Assembly: GCA_024123955.1 (NCBI GenBank)
Contig: CP099652.1
Location: forward strand, 248,001 to 312,000
Length of the DNA: 64,000 bases
Reading direction: 5' to 3'
DNA from: Oxalobacteraceae bacterium OTU3CINTB1
GTDB taxonomy: Bacteria; Pseudomonadota; Gammaproteobacteria; Burkholderiales; Burkholderiaceae_D
Under the pieces are notes generated by a model, which worked only from the letters and a program-made list of their open reading frames with translations, ran no database searches and was not told the origin of the DNA. The translations under genes and the position numbers were made by a program. Numbering within the stretch: the first letter of the stretch is position 1; the number at the start of each line of letters is the position of its first letter. Below, in pieces: positions 1 through 8,991 of the stretch.

Positions 1-413
1 TGTTCGGCCAGTTCGCGGCGCGCCGTCAGGTCGCGCACCACGCCGGCCACCTGCACCGGCACGCCAGCGTCGTCGAGGATCAGGAAGGAGTCTATTTCCA
101 CTGGCAACAAGCGGCCGTCGGCGTGCACAAGTTCGGCCTCGCGCAGTACGCGACGCCGGCTGGCGTCGCCGCCGGCAAAGCGCGTCAGGCGCGGCGCCAG
201 ATCGCCCAGCAGGCCGGCCGCCATGGTGTCGGCGCTTTCAAGCGTATAGCCGAACTGGCGTTCCGCCGCCGCGCTGAGCCAGGTCAACCGCAAGCTGGCG
301 CAATCGGCCACCCAGCTGACATCGACGCTGTTGTCGAGCAGCAGGCGGTAGCGGGCCTCGTTCGCCCGCGATCGCGCCAACGCCGCCTGCAACTCGTCGA
401 CGGTGGCCGCCAC
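1..413 (-). CDS. PAS-domain sensor protein, N-terminal part only
   Basis: The reverse strand is open from a GTG at 413 to the window edge, so only about 137 residues are visible. A short helical lead-in (residues 1-20, ending ARSRANEARYRLLLDN) runs into a PAS fold. The fold carries VDVSWVADCASLRLTW, then AERQFGYTLESA, and ends in the typical PAC-like GVVRDLTARREL. The GTG lies one base after the TAA of the SNF2 gene. A TTG at 422 that overlaps that stop is an alternative start. The tight junction suggests co-transcription with the helicase gene. PAS proteins of this layout usually continue into a kinase or GGDEF/EAL output domain, but the output lies outside the window and cannot be named. 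Confidence 0.7.
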   Translation of the reverse strand, partial: MAATVDELQAALARSRANEARYRLLLDNSVDVSWVADCASLRLTWLSAAAERQFGYTLESADTMAAGLLGDLAPRLTRFAGGDASRRRVLREAELVHADGRLLPVEIDSFLILDDAGVPVQVAGVVRDLTARRELAE

Positions 414-414
414 C

Positions 415-3400
415 TTACTCAACCAGCGGCGCGAAGATCTGCTGCAGATCCTCTTGCGTGAGCGCCATTTTCTGCGACTCGCCCTCGGCCAGGATCGATT
501 GCGCCAAGTCGGATTTTTTCTGCTGCAGCACCTGGATCTTCTCTTCCAGGGTGCCTTTGGCGATCAGCTTGTAGACGAACACCGGCTTGTCCTGGCCGAT
601 GCGCCAGGCGCGGTCGGTGGCCTGGTTCTCGGCCGCCGGGTTCCACCACGGATCGTAATGGATCACGGTGTCGGCCGCCGTCAGGTTCAGGCCGACGCCG
701 CCGGCCTTCAGGCTGATCAGGAAGATCGGCACCGCGCCCTGCTGGAAGGCCGCCACCTGCGCGCTGCGGTCCTTGGTGTCGCCGGTCAACAGCGCGTACG
801 GGATGTCGCGCGCCTCGAGCTCTTGCTCGATCAGCTCGAGCATGCTGGTGAACTGCGAGAACACCAGGATCTTGCGGTTTTCCTCCAGCAAATCCTCGAC
901 CATCTGCATCAGGTCGATCAGCTTGGCCGAGCCGGCCGTCTGCTTCTTCGACGGCAGCGACTTGACCAGGCGCGGATCGCAACACACCTGGCGCAGCTTG
1001 AGCAGCGCCTCGAGGATGACGATCTGGCTGCGCGCCACACCTTTGCGGTCGATTTCCTCGCGTACCTTTTGGTCCATCGCCAGCCGCACGGTTTCGTACA
1101 GGTCGCGCTGGGCGCCGGTCAGCTCGACCTTGCGCACCATCTCGGTCTTCGGCGGCAACTCCTTGGCCACGTTATCCTTGGTCCGGCGTAACAGGAAAGG
1201 CTTGATGCGGCGGTTCAGCAGCGCCCGGCGCATCGGATCGTCCTGGCGCTCGATCGGATGGCGGAACACGCTGTTGAAGCCCTTCTCGTCGCCCAGCAGG
1301 CCCGGCAGCAGGAAGTGGAATTGCGACCACAGCTCGCCCAGATGGTTTTCCAGCGGCGTGCCCGACAGGCACAGGCGGTGGCGGGCGCGCAGCAGGCCGG
1401 CGCTCTGAGCGGCCTTGGAGCGGGTGTTCTTGATGTAGTGCGACTCGTCCAGGATCACCAAGTGGAAATCGTGCTCGCGCAGTTTTTCCTCGTCGCGCGG
1501 CAACAGCGCGTAGGTGGTCAGCACCAGGTCGGCCTCGTCGATCTGGTCGAACTGGCCCATGCGGTCCTTGCCTTGCAACAGCAGCACGCGCAGGCTTGGC
1601 GCGAATCGGGCCGCCTCCTCCTGCCAGTTGCCCATCAGGCTGGTCGGCGCGATCACCAGCGCCGGCGCCGTCAGGCGGCCCGCCTCTTTTTCGATCAGGA
1701 TGTGGGCCAGGGTTTGCACCGTCTTGCCCAGGCCCATGTCATCGGCCAGGATGCCGGCGAAGCCGTATTCGCGCAGGAACTGCATCCACGACAGGCCGTC
1801 GGTCTGGTAATCGCGCAGGGTCGCCTGCAGGCCGGCCGGCGTCTCGACCTTCTTGACTTCGCCGAACTGGTTCAGGCGCGCGCCCATTTCGCGCAGTTCG
1901 TCGCCGCCGTTCCACTTCAACTCCACGTTGCGGGCCAGCTCGTCCAGGCGCGCGGCGTCCAGGGTCGCCATGCGCAGCGAGGTCTTGATCTTGTCGCTGA
2001 AATACAGCTCGCCCAGGGTCGACAGGATCGGCTTGATGCGCGCCCACGGCAGCGCCACGCGCGCGCCGTCGGCCAGGGTGGCCAGCATCTGGTCGTCGTC
2101 GCCGTGGCTGGCGATGGCCTTCGGATTGAAATCGTTGGGCGCGTTGCGTATCAATTGCACCAGCACGGGCAGCAGCGGCACGCGCTCCTGGTCGACCATG
2201 ATGCCCAGTTCCAGTTCGAACCAGGCGCGGCCGCCGTCGGCAGGGTCCGCCGTGACGTCGGCATACCAGTCGCCCACTTCCATGACGTCGTAGCGGTATT
2301 TGGTGGTTTTTTCGACTTTCCAGCCGGCGTCCTTCAGCGCGGCGATGCCGTCGCGGGCGAAGCGTATCCATTCGGCCTGGCTAGGCAACAGCAGCCCGCC
2401 TTTGACACTGCTCAGCGGCAACGCGGCCGGCGTCTGGAAATGGCGCTCGTTCAGCAGAGCCAGCGCTTGCTCCTCGGCGCCGGCGTCGCGCTGGATGATC
2501 TCGGTGACCTCGCCCTTCTGGCGCACCACGCGCTGCGACGGATCGAAGGAGACGCGCTCGCCGTCGTAGTCGAACGACAGCACGGCGAAATCGTGCCAGC
2601 GTTGCAGGGAGCCGTCGGCCAGCATCGCCGAGTCCAGGGTCAGCACCGGGCGCGGCTTGACGTCGTCGCGCACCCGCTGCGGCAGCGGCTGCGGCAGCGG
2701 CATCAGCTGTTGCAGGCCGTGCGCCAGCAACAGTTGCGACACGCGCATCTTGTCGTTGGCCGTCAGCAGCGGCGCCTGGGCAACCAGCGCCTGCAGGTCG
2801 GCCAGCGGAATCGCGGCGCCGCCCTGGTTCAGTTGCAGCACGCCGCAGGACAGGTTGTCGATGTACCAAGGCGGGTCGGTCGGCAGCATGTAATCGACCT
2901 GGTCGGCGCCGTTGCTGGTTGCGCGCGCGCCCGGCGGCGGCTGCACCTGCCAGCCCAGACGCAGGCCCTTGCCCTCTTCGCGCCAGGCCAGGTTGGCTTC
3001 GCGCAGCACGCCGCCCTTGAGCGGATACACCAGGCCGTTGCCGACGTCGGCCCACGAATTTGCCCACAGCAATTTATCCTGCTCGGCCAGCATTTGCAGC
3101 AGCGCCGCGCCGATCTTGCCGCGCGGCTCGGTGGCCGAGCCGGTCTGCGAATTCTGGCCGCTGCGCATGGCGACAAAGAAACGAATCAAATCCTCGTCGC
3201 CGGACGCCAGGAAGGTCGGCGGCGCCGACAGCAGCGAGAACACTTCGCTGACCGGGGTGGCGGCGGCGACGTCGCCGTTCGAGCGCAACCGCGCCTTGTA
3301 CAGGCACAGCGCCACGTGGCGGCCGCCGCTGGTCGGCGCCATCACGTAGATCAGGCGGTACTGGGTTTGTTTCGGATCGCTATCGACCGGGGGCGCGGTC

Positions 3401-3594
3401 AGCTTGGCCTTGGGATGCGCGGCGGCGTCGACCCGTTGCAGCCAGGTGGCCACCGCGTACGACAATTGGTTCGCCGGCGGCGGCGGCAGGCGCGTGGGAA
3501 TCGCAGGAACTGCGGCCGGCACTGCCGCCGGGGCGGCTGGCTTGGCGGGAACCTCGTCGGTGGCGTCGTCGCGGGTAAAATCCATAGGTCGCAT
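415..3594 (-). CDS. SNF2-family DEAD/DEAH helicase
   Basis: A 1059-residue Swi2/Snf2 ATPase of the bacterial HepA-like class, predicted to translocate on double-stranded DNA and remodel protein-DNA complexes. The N-terminal 550 residues are a poorly conserved accessory region that starts with a Pro/Ala-rich stretch. The two RecA lobes follow. Walker A (DDMGLGKTVQT) is near residue 618, the Walker B box DESHYIKN near 716, motif III SGTPLENHLGELWS near 748, and motif VI ATDRAWRIGQDKPV near 998. All key catalytic residues look intact. No SWIM zinc motif was noticed. The ATG at 3585 (MDFTRDD) is an alternative start. The gene is followed immediately by the PAS-domain gene. A long ORF on the opposite strand is a GC-rich shadow. 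Confidence 0.93.
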   Translation of the reverse strand: MRPMDFTRDDATDEVPAKPAAPAAVPAAVPAIPTRLPPPPANQLSYAVATWLQRVDAAAHPKAKLTAPPVDSDPKQTQYRLIYVMAPTSGGRHVALCLYKARLRSNGDVAAATPVSEVFSLLSAPPTFLASGDEDLIRFFVAMRSGQNSQTGSATEPRGKIGAALLQMLAEQDKLLWANSWADVGNGLVYPLKGGVLREANLAWREEGKGLRLGWQVQPPPGARATSNGADQVDYMLPTDPPWYIDNLSCGVLQLNQGGAAIPLADLQALVAQAPLLTANDKMRVSQLLLAHGLQQLMPLPQPLPQRVRDDVKPRPVLTLDSAMLADGSLQRWHDFAVLSFDYDGERVSFDPSQRVVRQKGEVTEIIQRDAGAEEQALALLNERHFQTPAALPLSSVKGGLLLPSQAEWIRFARDGIAALKDAGWKVEKTTKYRYDVMEVGDWYADVTADPADGGRAWFELELGIMVDQERVPLLPVLVQLIRNAPNDFNPKAIASHGDDDQMLATLADGARVALPWARIKPILSTLGELYFSDKIKTSLRMATLDAARLDELARNVELKWNGGDELREMGARLNQFGEVKKVETPAGLQATLRDYQTDGLSWMQFLREYGFAGILADDMGLGKTVQTLAHILIEKEAGRLTAPALVIAPTSLMGNWQEEAARFAPSLRVLLLQGKDRMGQFDQIDEADLVLTTYALLPRDEEKLREHDFHLVILDESHYIKNTRSKAAQSAGLLRARHRLCLSGTPLENHLGELWSQFHFLLPGLLGDEKGFNSVFRHPIERQDDPMRRALLNRRIKPFLLRRTKDNVAKELPPKTEMVRKVELTGAQRDLYETVRLAMDQKVREEIDRKGVARSQIVILEALLKLRQVCCDPRLVKSLPSKKQTAGSAKLIDLMQMVEDLLEENRKILVFSQFTSMLELIEQELEARDIPYALLTGDTKDRSAQVAAFQQGAVPIFLISLKAGGVGLNLTAADTVIHYDPWWNPAAENQATDRAWRIGQDKPVFVYKLIAKGTLEEKIQVLQQKKSDLAQSILAEGESQKMALTQEDLQQIFAPLVE

Positions 3595-3833
3595 TGTTGT
3601 TCAAAGATGGTTCAAAAACGGCAACAGGCGATATTATCCGCCATACACGCGTTCGTGTTTGCGGATTCTTTTGAAAAACCCGCGTGCTTATGTGCCTTTG
3701 GTGTCTTTCGACGCCTCAAACACGGTTCAAACTTTGCGGATCGGCCATATCTTCGTCCATTTGGACTGTCAAGACTGGCACAATCGCGCCGATTGCGTAT
3801 CATTCCGGGCTTGACCGCTAAGGAACGACCCAC

Positions 3834-6182
3834 ATGCTGCCTTCCATCGAACAACGCCTCGCCCTCGAACTTGCCGCTAAACCGGTCCAGGTCGCCGCCG
3901 CCATCGCCCTGCTGGACGAAGGCGCCACCGTGCCCTTCATCGCCCGTTACCGCAAGGAGGCCACCGGCGGACTCGACGACATTCAGCTACGACTGCTCGA
4001 AGAACGCCTGCGCTACCTGCGCGAGCTGGAAGACCGCCGCGCCGCCATCGTCGCCTCCATCACCGAGCAGAACAAGATGACGCCGGCCTTATTAGATGCT
4101 GTCATGCATGCGGAAGACAAGACCCGGTTGGAAGACTTATATCTTCCGTACAAACAAAAACGCCGCACCAAAGCGCAAATCGCCATCGAAGCGGGCCTCG
4201 CGCCGCTGGCCGACAGTCTGCTGGCCAACCCCGAACTGACTCCTGAAACGGAAGCCACCCGCTTCCTGCGCGAAGCCTTCACCACCGCCGACGGCAACAA
4301 TCCCGGCGTCGCCGACACCAAGGCCGCGCTCGACGGCGCCCGCCAAATCCTGATGGAGCGCTTCGCCGAGGACGCCACCTTGCTGCAGTCGTTGCGCGAG
4401 TACGTACAAGAGCATGGCATCGTTGAATCGAAAGTTATTGAAGGAAAGCAAGACGAAGGCGAAAAATTCGCCGATTACTTCGACTATTCGGAGACCATCG
4501 GCACCGTGCCGTCGCACCGCGCGCTGGCGCTGATGCGCGGGCGCCGCGAAGGCATCCTCGACGTCACCCTGCGGCTCGACACCGAAGCCGAGAAACCGAA
4601 GTGGGACGCGCCGCACAATCCGTGCGAAGGCCGCATCGCCGCCCGCTTCGGCATCAAGAACCAGGGCCGCGCGGCCGACAAATGGCTGGCCGACACGGCG
4701 CGCTGGACCTGGCGCGTGAAAAGCTTCATGCACCTGGAGACCGAATTGATGGGTGCGCTGCGCGAGCGTTCCGAGCTTGACGCGATCAACGTCTTCGCCA
4801 CCAATTTGAAAGCCCTGCTGCTGGCCGCGCCGGCCGGACAGCGCGCCACCATGGGCCTGGACCCGGGCCTGCGCACCGGCGTCAAGGTGGCCGTGGTCGA
4901 CGCCACCGGCAAGGTGGTCGACACCGCCGTCATCTATCCGCACCAGCCGAAGAACGACTGGGACGGCTCGCTGCACATCCTGGGCCGCCTGGCCGCCAAG
5001 CACAACGTCTCCTTGATTTCGATCGGCAATGGCACCGCCTCGCGCGAAACCGACAAGCTGGCGCAGGACCTGATCAAGCAGCATCCGGATCAGAAGATGA
5101 CCAAGATCGTCGTCTCCGAGGCGGGCGCGTCGGTGTACTCGGCGTCCGAATTCGCCTCGCGCGAGCTGCCGGACATGGACGTGTCGCTGCGCGGCGCCGT
5201 CTCGATCGCGCGCCGCCTGCAGGACCCGCTGGCCGAGCTGGTCAAGATCGACCCGAAATCGATCGGCGTCGGCCAGTACCAGCACGACGTCTCGCAAACC
5301 CAGCTGGCGCGCTCGCTCGACGCCGTGGTCGAGGATTGCGTCAATGCCGTGGGCGTGGACGTCAACACCGCGTCGGCGCCCCTGCTGGCGCGCGTGTCGG
5401 GACTGTCGACGTCGGTGGCGCAGGCCATCGTCTCCTACCGCGACGTCAAGGGCGCTTTCGCCTCGCGCGCCGCGCTCAAATCGGTGCCGCGCCTGGGCGA
5501 CAAGACCTTCGAGCAGGCGGCCGGCTTCCTGCGCGTGATGGGCGGCGAAAATCCGCTGGACGCCTCGGCGGTGCATCCGGAATCGTATCCGCTGGTCGAA
5601 AAAATCCTCGGCGACATCAAAAAGGACATCAAGGCCGTCATCGGCGAGACCGCCTTGATCAAGTCGCTCAACCCGGCCAAGTACGCCGACGACAAGTTCG
5701 GCGTCCCGACCATCACCGATATTTTGAAGGAGCTGGAAAAGCCGGGCCGCGATCCGCGTCCCGAGTTCACCACCGCCACCTTCAAGGACGGCGTCGAAGA
5801 AATCCGCGACTTGCGTCCCGACATGATCCTCGAAGGCGTGGTCACCAACGTAGCCGCGTTCGGCGCGTTCGTCGACATCGGCGTGCACCAGGACGGCCTG
5901 GTGCATATCTCGGCGCTGTCGAACACCTTCGTCAAAGACCCGCACACGGTGGTCAAAGCCGGCCAGGTGGTCAAGGTGAAGGTGCTGGAAGTGGACGAAA
6001 AGCGCAAGCGCATCGCGTTGACGATGCGCATGACCGACAGCGCCCCGCAAGCTGGCGCCCAGCCGCAGCAGCGCAGCGACCGCACCGACCGCAAGAGCAT
6101 GGGCCAGCACCAAAAGCAAACCGCCCGCGCCGAACCGATCGGCGGCAGCATGGCGGCGGCCTTCGCCAAACTGCGCGGCTAA
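3834..6182 (+). CDS. tex: Tex family RNA-binding transcription accessory protein
   Basis: A 782-residue Tex homologue, of normal family length. Tex binds nucleic acid and is linked to transcription and, in some species, to stress and toxin expression. Domain order is an N-terminal helical Tex domain (start to about 200, with [17 protein letters not shown]), a central YqgF/RNase H-like domain (about 330-450, [16 protein letters not shown]), a helix-hairpin-helix segment (about 500-570) and a C-terminal S1 domain (about 655-730, [16 protein letters not shown] and DGLVHIS). The tail is Gln/Arg-rich. The ATG at 3834 follows a purine-rich AAGGA. A palindromic intergenic repeat begins 14 bp after the stop and may act as the 3' end structure. 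Confidence 0.96.
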   Translation: MLPSIEQRLALELAAKPVQVAAAIALLDEGATVPFIARYRKEATGGLDDIQLRLLEERLRYLRELEDRRAAIVASITEQNKMTPALLDAVMHAEDKTRLEDLYLPYKQKRRTKAQIAIEAGLAPLADSLLANPELTPETEATRFLREAFTTADGNNPGVADTKAALDGARQILMERFAEDATLLQSLREYVQEHGIVESKVIEGKQDEGEKFADYFDYSETIGTVPSHRALALMRGRREGILDVTLRLDTEAEKPKWDAPHNPCEGRIAARFGIKNQGRAADKWLADTARWTWRVKSFMHLETELMGALRERSELDAINVFATNLKALLLAAPAGQRATMGLDPGLRTGVKVAVVDATGKVVDTAVIYPHQPKNDWDGSLHILGRLAAKHNVSLISIGNGTASRETDKLAQDLIKQHPDQKMTKIVVSEAGASVYSASEFASRELPDMDVSLRGAVSIARRLQDPLAELVKIDPKSIGVGQYQHDVSQTQLARSLDAVVEDCVNAVGVDVNTASAPLLARVSGLSTSVAQAIVSYRDVKGAFASRAALKSVPRLGDKTFEQAAGFLRVMGGENPLDASAVHPESYPLVEKILGDIKKDIKAVIGETALIKSLNPAKYADDKFGVPTITDILKELEKPGRDPRPEFTTATFKDGVEEIRDLRPDMILEGVVTNVAAFGAFVDIGVHQDGLVHISALSNTFVKDPHTVVKAGQVVKVKVLEVDEKRKRIALTMRMTDSAPQAGAQPQQRSDRTDRKSMGQHQKQTARAEPIGGSMAAAFAKLRG

Positions 6183-6196
6183 ACCCTGTAAACCCT

Positions 6197-6289
6197 GGGG
6201 TCAGGTCCGACATTCGGACATTTTTGAACTTTTGCCAACCAAAAAAGTTCCGCAAAATCTGGATTTGTCCGAATGTCGGACCTGACCCC
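6197..6289. repeat. Palindromic intergenic repeat, family A copy 1
   Basis: Two perfectly complementary 24-nt arms (6197-6220 and 6266-6289) begin GGGGTCAGGTCC and flank a 45-nt centre. The centre holds a nested 8-bp inverted repeat (GAACTTTT 6226-6233 with AAAAGTTC 6243-6250). The element sits 14 bp after the tex stop. A related copy with covarying arm bases lies at 15146-15222. This is a REP-like dispersed palindrome that could serve as transcript terminator or 3'-end stabiliser. No transposase is nearby. Confidence 0.8.
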
Positions 6290-6364
6290 GTGGGTTGTTG
6301 GTACGCGGGGGCCGCATTTCTTATAAAATGTGGGCACCTAATACTTATTTATACTGAGGCAGCT

Positions 6365-6676
6365 ATGAGCGACGTACAAACCTGGATCAAAGAAACCGTG
6401 ACCGCCACCCCGGTGGTGCTGTTCATGAAGGGCACCGCCCAGTTCCCGCAATGCGGCTTCTCCGGCCGCGCCATCCAGATCCTGAAAGCCTGCGGCGTCG
6501 AAAACATCGCCACCGTCAACGTGCTGGAAGATCCGGAAGTGCGCCAAGGCATCAAGGACTACTCGAACTGGCCGACCATTCCGCAGCTCTACGTTAAAGG
6601 CGAGTTCATCGGCGGCTCGGACATCATGAACGAGATGTTCGAGTCCGGCGAGCTGAAAGCCCTGCTGGATGCCTGA
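6365..6676 (+). CDS. grxD: Monothiol glutaredoxin, Grx4 type
   Basis: A 103-residue monothiol glutaredoxin with the diagnostic CGFS active site ([10 protein letters not shown], about residues 27-36), the conserved lysine in FMKGT, the cis-proline segment WPTIPQLYV and the glutathione-binding GGSDI. Grx4 proteins bind a bridging [2Fe-2S] cluster with glutathione and deliver it to iron-sulfur targets, often with BolA. The protein is cytosolic and of normal length. The ATG at 6365 was chosen because the family starts this close to the TPVVLFMKG strand. The stop overlaps the start of ubiX by 8 bp, so the two genes are co-translated. Longer upstream readings in this frame are not needed. Confidence 0.95.
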   Translation: MSDVQTWIKETVTATPVVLFMKGTAQFPQCGFSGRAIQILKACGVENIATVNVLEDPEVRQGIKDYSNWPTIPQLYVKGEFIGGSDIMNEMFESGELKALLDA

Positions 6677-7286
6677 TCGCCCCCGGCGGATAATCATCGC
6701 CATCACCGGCGCCACCGGCGCCGTGTATGGCGTGCGTCTGCTGCAACATTTGCAACATACTGAAAACGTCGAGACGCATCTGATCGTCTCCGAAGCGGCC
6801 GTCCTCACCCTGCACCAGGAAACCGGCCTGCAGCGCAAGGAAGTCGAATCGTACGCTCACGTGGTGCACAAGGTGCGCGACGTCGGCGCGTCGATCGCCA
6901 GCGGCTCGTTCCAATCGGATGGCATGATCGTCGCGCCCTGCTCGATGAAGACCTTGGCGTCGGTGGCGCATGGCCTGTCGGACAACCTGATCGCGCGCGC
7001 GGCCGACGTGGTGCTCAAGGAGCGCCGCCGGCTGGTGCTGATGGTGAGGGAGACGCCGTTCAATCTCGCGCACTTGCGCAACATGACGGCGGTGACGGAG
7101 ATGGGCGGCATTATCTACCCGCCGCTGCCTGGCTTTTATCATAATCCGCAAAGCATTGCGGAGATGGTGGACCACACCGTGGGCCGCGTCATAGACCTGT
7201 TCGGCATCGAGCACACGCTGACCCCGCGCTGGCATGGTATGAAACCAGCCAGCCCGTCCAACGACGATGGCGCCGGTCCCGCCTAG
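6669..7286 (+). CDS. ubiX: Flavin prenyltransferase UbiX
   Basis: A 205-residue UbiX/Pad1-type flavoprotein that attaches dimethylallyl phosphate to FMN. This makes the prenylated-FMN cofactor used by UbiD decarboxylase in ubiquinone synthesis. The N-terminal glycine motif [16 protein letters not shown] binds FMN. The central [21 protein letters not shown] and the C-terminal [13 protein letters not shown] are family signatures. The start overlaps the end of grxD. Its TAG stop overlaps the stop of a convergent small gene on the other strand. Confidence 0.95.
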   Translation: MPDRPRRIIIAITGATGAVYGVRLLQHLQHTENVETHLIVSEAAVLTLHQETGLQRKEVESYAHVVHKVRDVGASIASGSFQSDGMIVAPCSMKTLASVAHGLSDNLIARAADVVLKERRRLVLMVRETPFNLAHLRNMTAVTEMGGIIYPPLPGFYHNPQSIAEMVDHTVGRVIDLFGIEHTLTPRWHGMKPASPSNDDGAGPA

Positions 7287-7453
7287 CGCTTATCGAACTG
7301 CGATCCGCTGGCGCGTTTCAAATCCCTGGCTTCCTCCACCATGCGGCGGTGCGCGATGCGCTTGCGCATCACCTCGGCATGCTGGGCGGCGGTCATGGGC
7401 GGGACGGTCATCAAATCTTTTAGCTGCGCGACGTTGCTGTAGTTACTTTTCAT
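7283..7453 (-). CDS. Small hypothetical protein
   Basis: A 56-residue basic, helical protein (MKSNYSNVAQLKDL to GSQFDKR) with no recognised domain. The reading frame stays open upstream to an ATG at 7564 (93 residues), but the extra segment looks less protein-like, so the ATG at 7453 is preferred. No strong ribosome-binding site is visible for either start. The gene converges on ubiX with overlapping stop codons. A function cannot be assigned. Confidence 0.5.
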   Translation of the reverse strand: MKSNYSNVAQLKDLMTVPPMTAAQHAEVMRKRIAHRRMVEEARDLKRASGSQFDKR

Positions 7454-7698
7454 AGGACGGCTCAAAAGCTTGGCTCCGAAGTAAATGCTGCGGTTCAGCG
7501 GCGCTGACTCCCCATTGTGCCTGAAATCCATGTCGAAACGATGACAATTCGCAAACGGGCCCAAAATAAAAAGTCACCACTTCAAATGCACCTTTTCCGA
7601 ACAAAAACCGGTGAAATCATGAAACTAGTTTCACAGACCACTTGCCCGAAAAGCCGTCACCAAAGGTCGACATATCGCCGTACCAGTACTTAAAATGA

Positions 7699-8106
7699 CT
7701 ACTTTTGGTAATTTACGCGCACCAGCATGCGAATAAATTCGCGGGCGATTTGCCGGTGATGCTCGTCCAGGCGCTGTAAGTCGGCGATGAGTTTGACGTC
7801 GGCCGACTCGAAACGGGAGGCGCCGTTGCCGTTTTCGCCGGCCGGGGCGCCCGCCTCGGCGCCGCCGAAGCGCAACCATTCGGCGGGCACACCCAACCAT
7901 TGCGCGATCATGCGCAGCTTTTCCTGGGTCGGGATGGCCTCGCCCACCAGCCATTTCCGGGCCGCGTGGACGGTGATCGGTCTGCCATCGAACCGAATAT
8001 TAAATTCCCTGGCCAGCCTTGTGGGGCTGTCGGGCGAGTAGTGGGCGTTCTTAAGAGCCTGCTGCAAGCGCTGGCTAAAGCTTTCGCGTTCATTGGAAGA
8101 GTTCAT
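7699..8106 (-). CDS. Small helix-turn-helix regulator-like protein
   Basis: A 135-residue protein whose N-terminal half resembles the XRE/lambda-repressor-like fold used by many Oxalobacteraceae housekeeping regulators. SFSQRLQQALKNAHYS is followed by SPTRLAREFNIRF, then VHAARKWLVGEAIPTQEKL and the specificity segment MIAQWLGVPAEWLRFG. The C-terminal half (DLQRLDEHHRQIAREFIRMLVRV) looks like a short dimerisation helix pair joined by an Ala/Gly-rich linker. It is transcribed away from liuR across a 400-bp gap. The target is unknown; the family assignment rests on pattern only. Confidence 0.7.
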   Translation of the reverse strand: MNSSNERESFSQRLQQALKNAHYSPDSPTRLAREFNIRFDGRPITVHAARKWLVGEAIPTQEKLRMIAQWLGVPAEWLRFGGAEAGAPAGENGNGASRFESADVKLIADLQRLDEHHRQIAREFIRMLVRVNYQK

Positions 8107-8456
8107 GGGTGCACTATTTCACGTTGCGTCATGAAAGTCAGTCTCTTGAACAGGAGCGCTGACGGTGACGTGGTGGGATGTCGAAATTGGCATTCTATCC
8201 TCTGAAAGTGCGTATGCCGGCGAGCAAGCCGACCAAATTATGTTTGGCCGGGCACTGCAAAAGAGGCAAGATCATCCCTCTCTTTTGAGGGATGCCGAAG
8301 TTGCAAATTTTACCATTATTCGTCGGCTGAAGACCAGACCACTTTTACGCGGAAGCGTATGATGCCGCCGCCCCCCGATCGGCGTCGCACGATACCTGGG
8401 CGCCACGGATCGGGGCAATCGACCACGCCGGCGCCGCGCCGGGCGCGCTACAATAT
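8107..8456. other. Non-coding gap between the HTH gene and liuR, with two alternative hairpins
   Basis: No convincing gene was found in this 350-bp stretch; a 65-codon frame at 8165-8362 shows no family features. The notable content is two mutually exclusive hairpins. CAAAAGAG (8258-8265) pairs with CTCTTTTG (8280-8287), and ATCCCTC (8274-8280) pairs with GAGGGAT (8287-8293). They share bases, so only one can form at a time. The last part before 8456 is GC-rich. Confidence 0.5.
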
Positions 8457-8478
8457 CCGTTACGTTGACGTTAACGGA
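8457..8478. promoter_or_regulatory. LiuR-type operator before liuR
   Basis: The inverted repeat TCCGTTA...TAACGGA surrounds ACGTTGACGT, about 30 bp before the liuR ATG. It resembles the ACGTTnACGTnAACGT operators found here before liuA and inside ychJ, and fits LiuR sites known from proteobacteria. The position suggests autoregulation. Confidence 0.65.
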
Positions 8479-8506
8479 AATCGAACGACTTACCGCACTG
8501 ATCCCG

Positions 8507-8905
8507 ATGCCTACCTATACCATTACCGAACTGGCCCGTGAATTCGACATCACGGCGCGCGCCATCCGCTTCTACGAAGACCAGGGCCTGCTGAGCCCGT
8601 CCCGCGAGGGAGCCGGCGGCCGCAGCCGCGTCTACACGCCGCGCGACCGCACCCGCCTCAAGCTGACCCTGCGCGGCAAGCGCCTCGGCCTGTCGCTGTC
8701 CGAAATCAAGAGCCTGGTCGACATGTACGAGACGCCCAAGGACACCAGTGCCCAGATGAACCGCTTCCTCGGCGTGCTGGCCCAGCACCGCCAGACCCTG
8801 GAACAGCAGCGCGAGGACATCGAGATGTCGCTGGCCGAGATCACCGCGCACGAGGACGAATGCAAACGCCTGCTGGCGGCGCAGGAAGAGGCCAAAACGG
8901 CCTGA
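8507..8905 (+). CDS. liuR: MerR-family regulator of leucine/isovalerate catabolism
   Basis: A 132-residue MerR-type protein. The N-terminal winged helix-turn-helix is YTITELAREFDITARAIRFYEDQGLL (positions 4-29, with the family RFYE motif), followed by the wing R-VYTPRDRTRLKLTLRGKRLGLSL. The C-terminal half is a dimerisation coiled coil (AQHRQTLEQQREDIEM). It lacks the metal-binding cysteine pattern of metal-sensing MerR proteins, as expected for LiuR, which responds to a pathway CoA intermediate. The ATG at 8507 fits the usual N-terminus; an upstream start at 8465 would place the operator inside the gene. It lies 86 bp upstream of liuA in the same direction. Confidence 0.9.
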   Translation: MPTYTITELAREFDITARAIRFYEDQGLLSPSREGAGGRSRVYTPRDRTRLKLTLRGKRLGLSLSEIKSLVDMYETPKDTSAQMNRFLGVLAQHRQTLEQQREDIEMSLAEITAHEDECKRLLAAQEEAKTA

Positions 8906-8921
8906 CGTATTTGACGCTTAC

Positions 8922-8956
8922 TTTACGTTTACGTAAACGTCACTCCAAGGTATGAT
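8922..8956 (+). promoter_or_regulatory. LiuR operator and promoter of liuA
   Basis: A perfect 16-bp palindrome ACGTTTACGTAAACGT lies at 8925-8940. A candidate promoter with -35 TTTACG (8928-8933), 17-bp spacer and -10 TATGAT (8951-8956) overlaps it, so bound LiuR would sit across the -35 and spacer. MerR-family regulators act from exactly this position. Confidence 0.75.
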
Positions 8957-8991
8957 TGCCGTTCAAATCCAACCAGAAGAATGAGGATGAC

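Noticed and set aside
1258..4080. 940-codon rightward open frame opposite the SNF2 gene
   Set aside because: Arg/Gln/Ala/Val-rich shadow typical of antisense GC-rich DNA; the reverse strand encodes an intact helicase.
8165..8362. 65-codon frame between the HTH gene and liuR
   Set aside because: No recognisable domain, no good ribosome-binding site, and it covers alternative hairpins.
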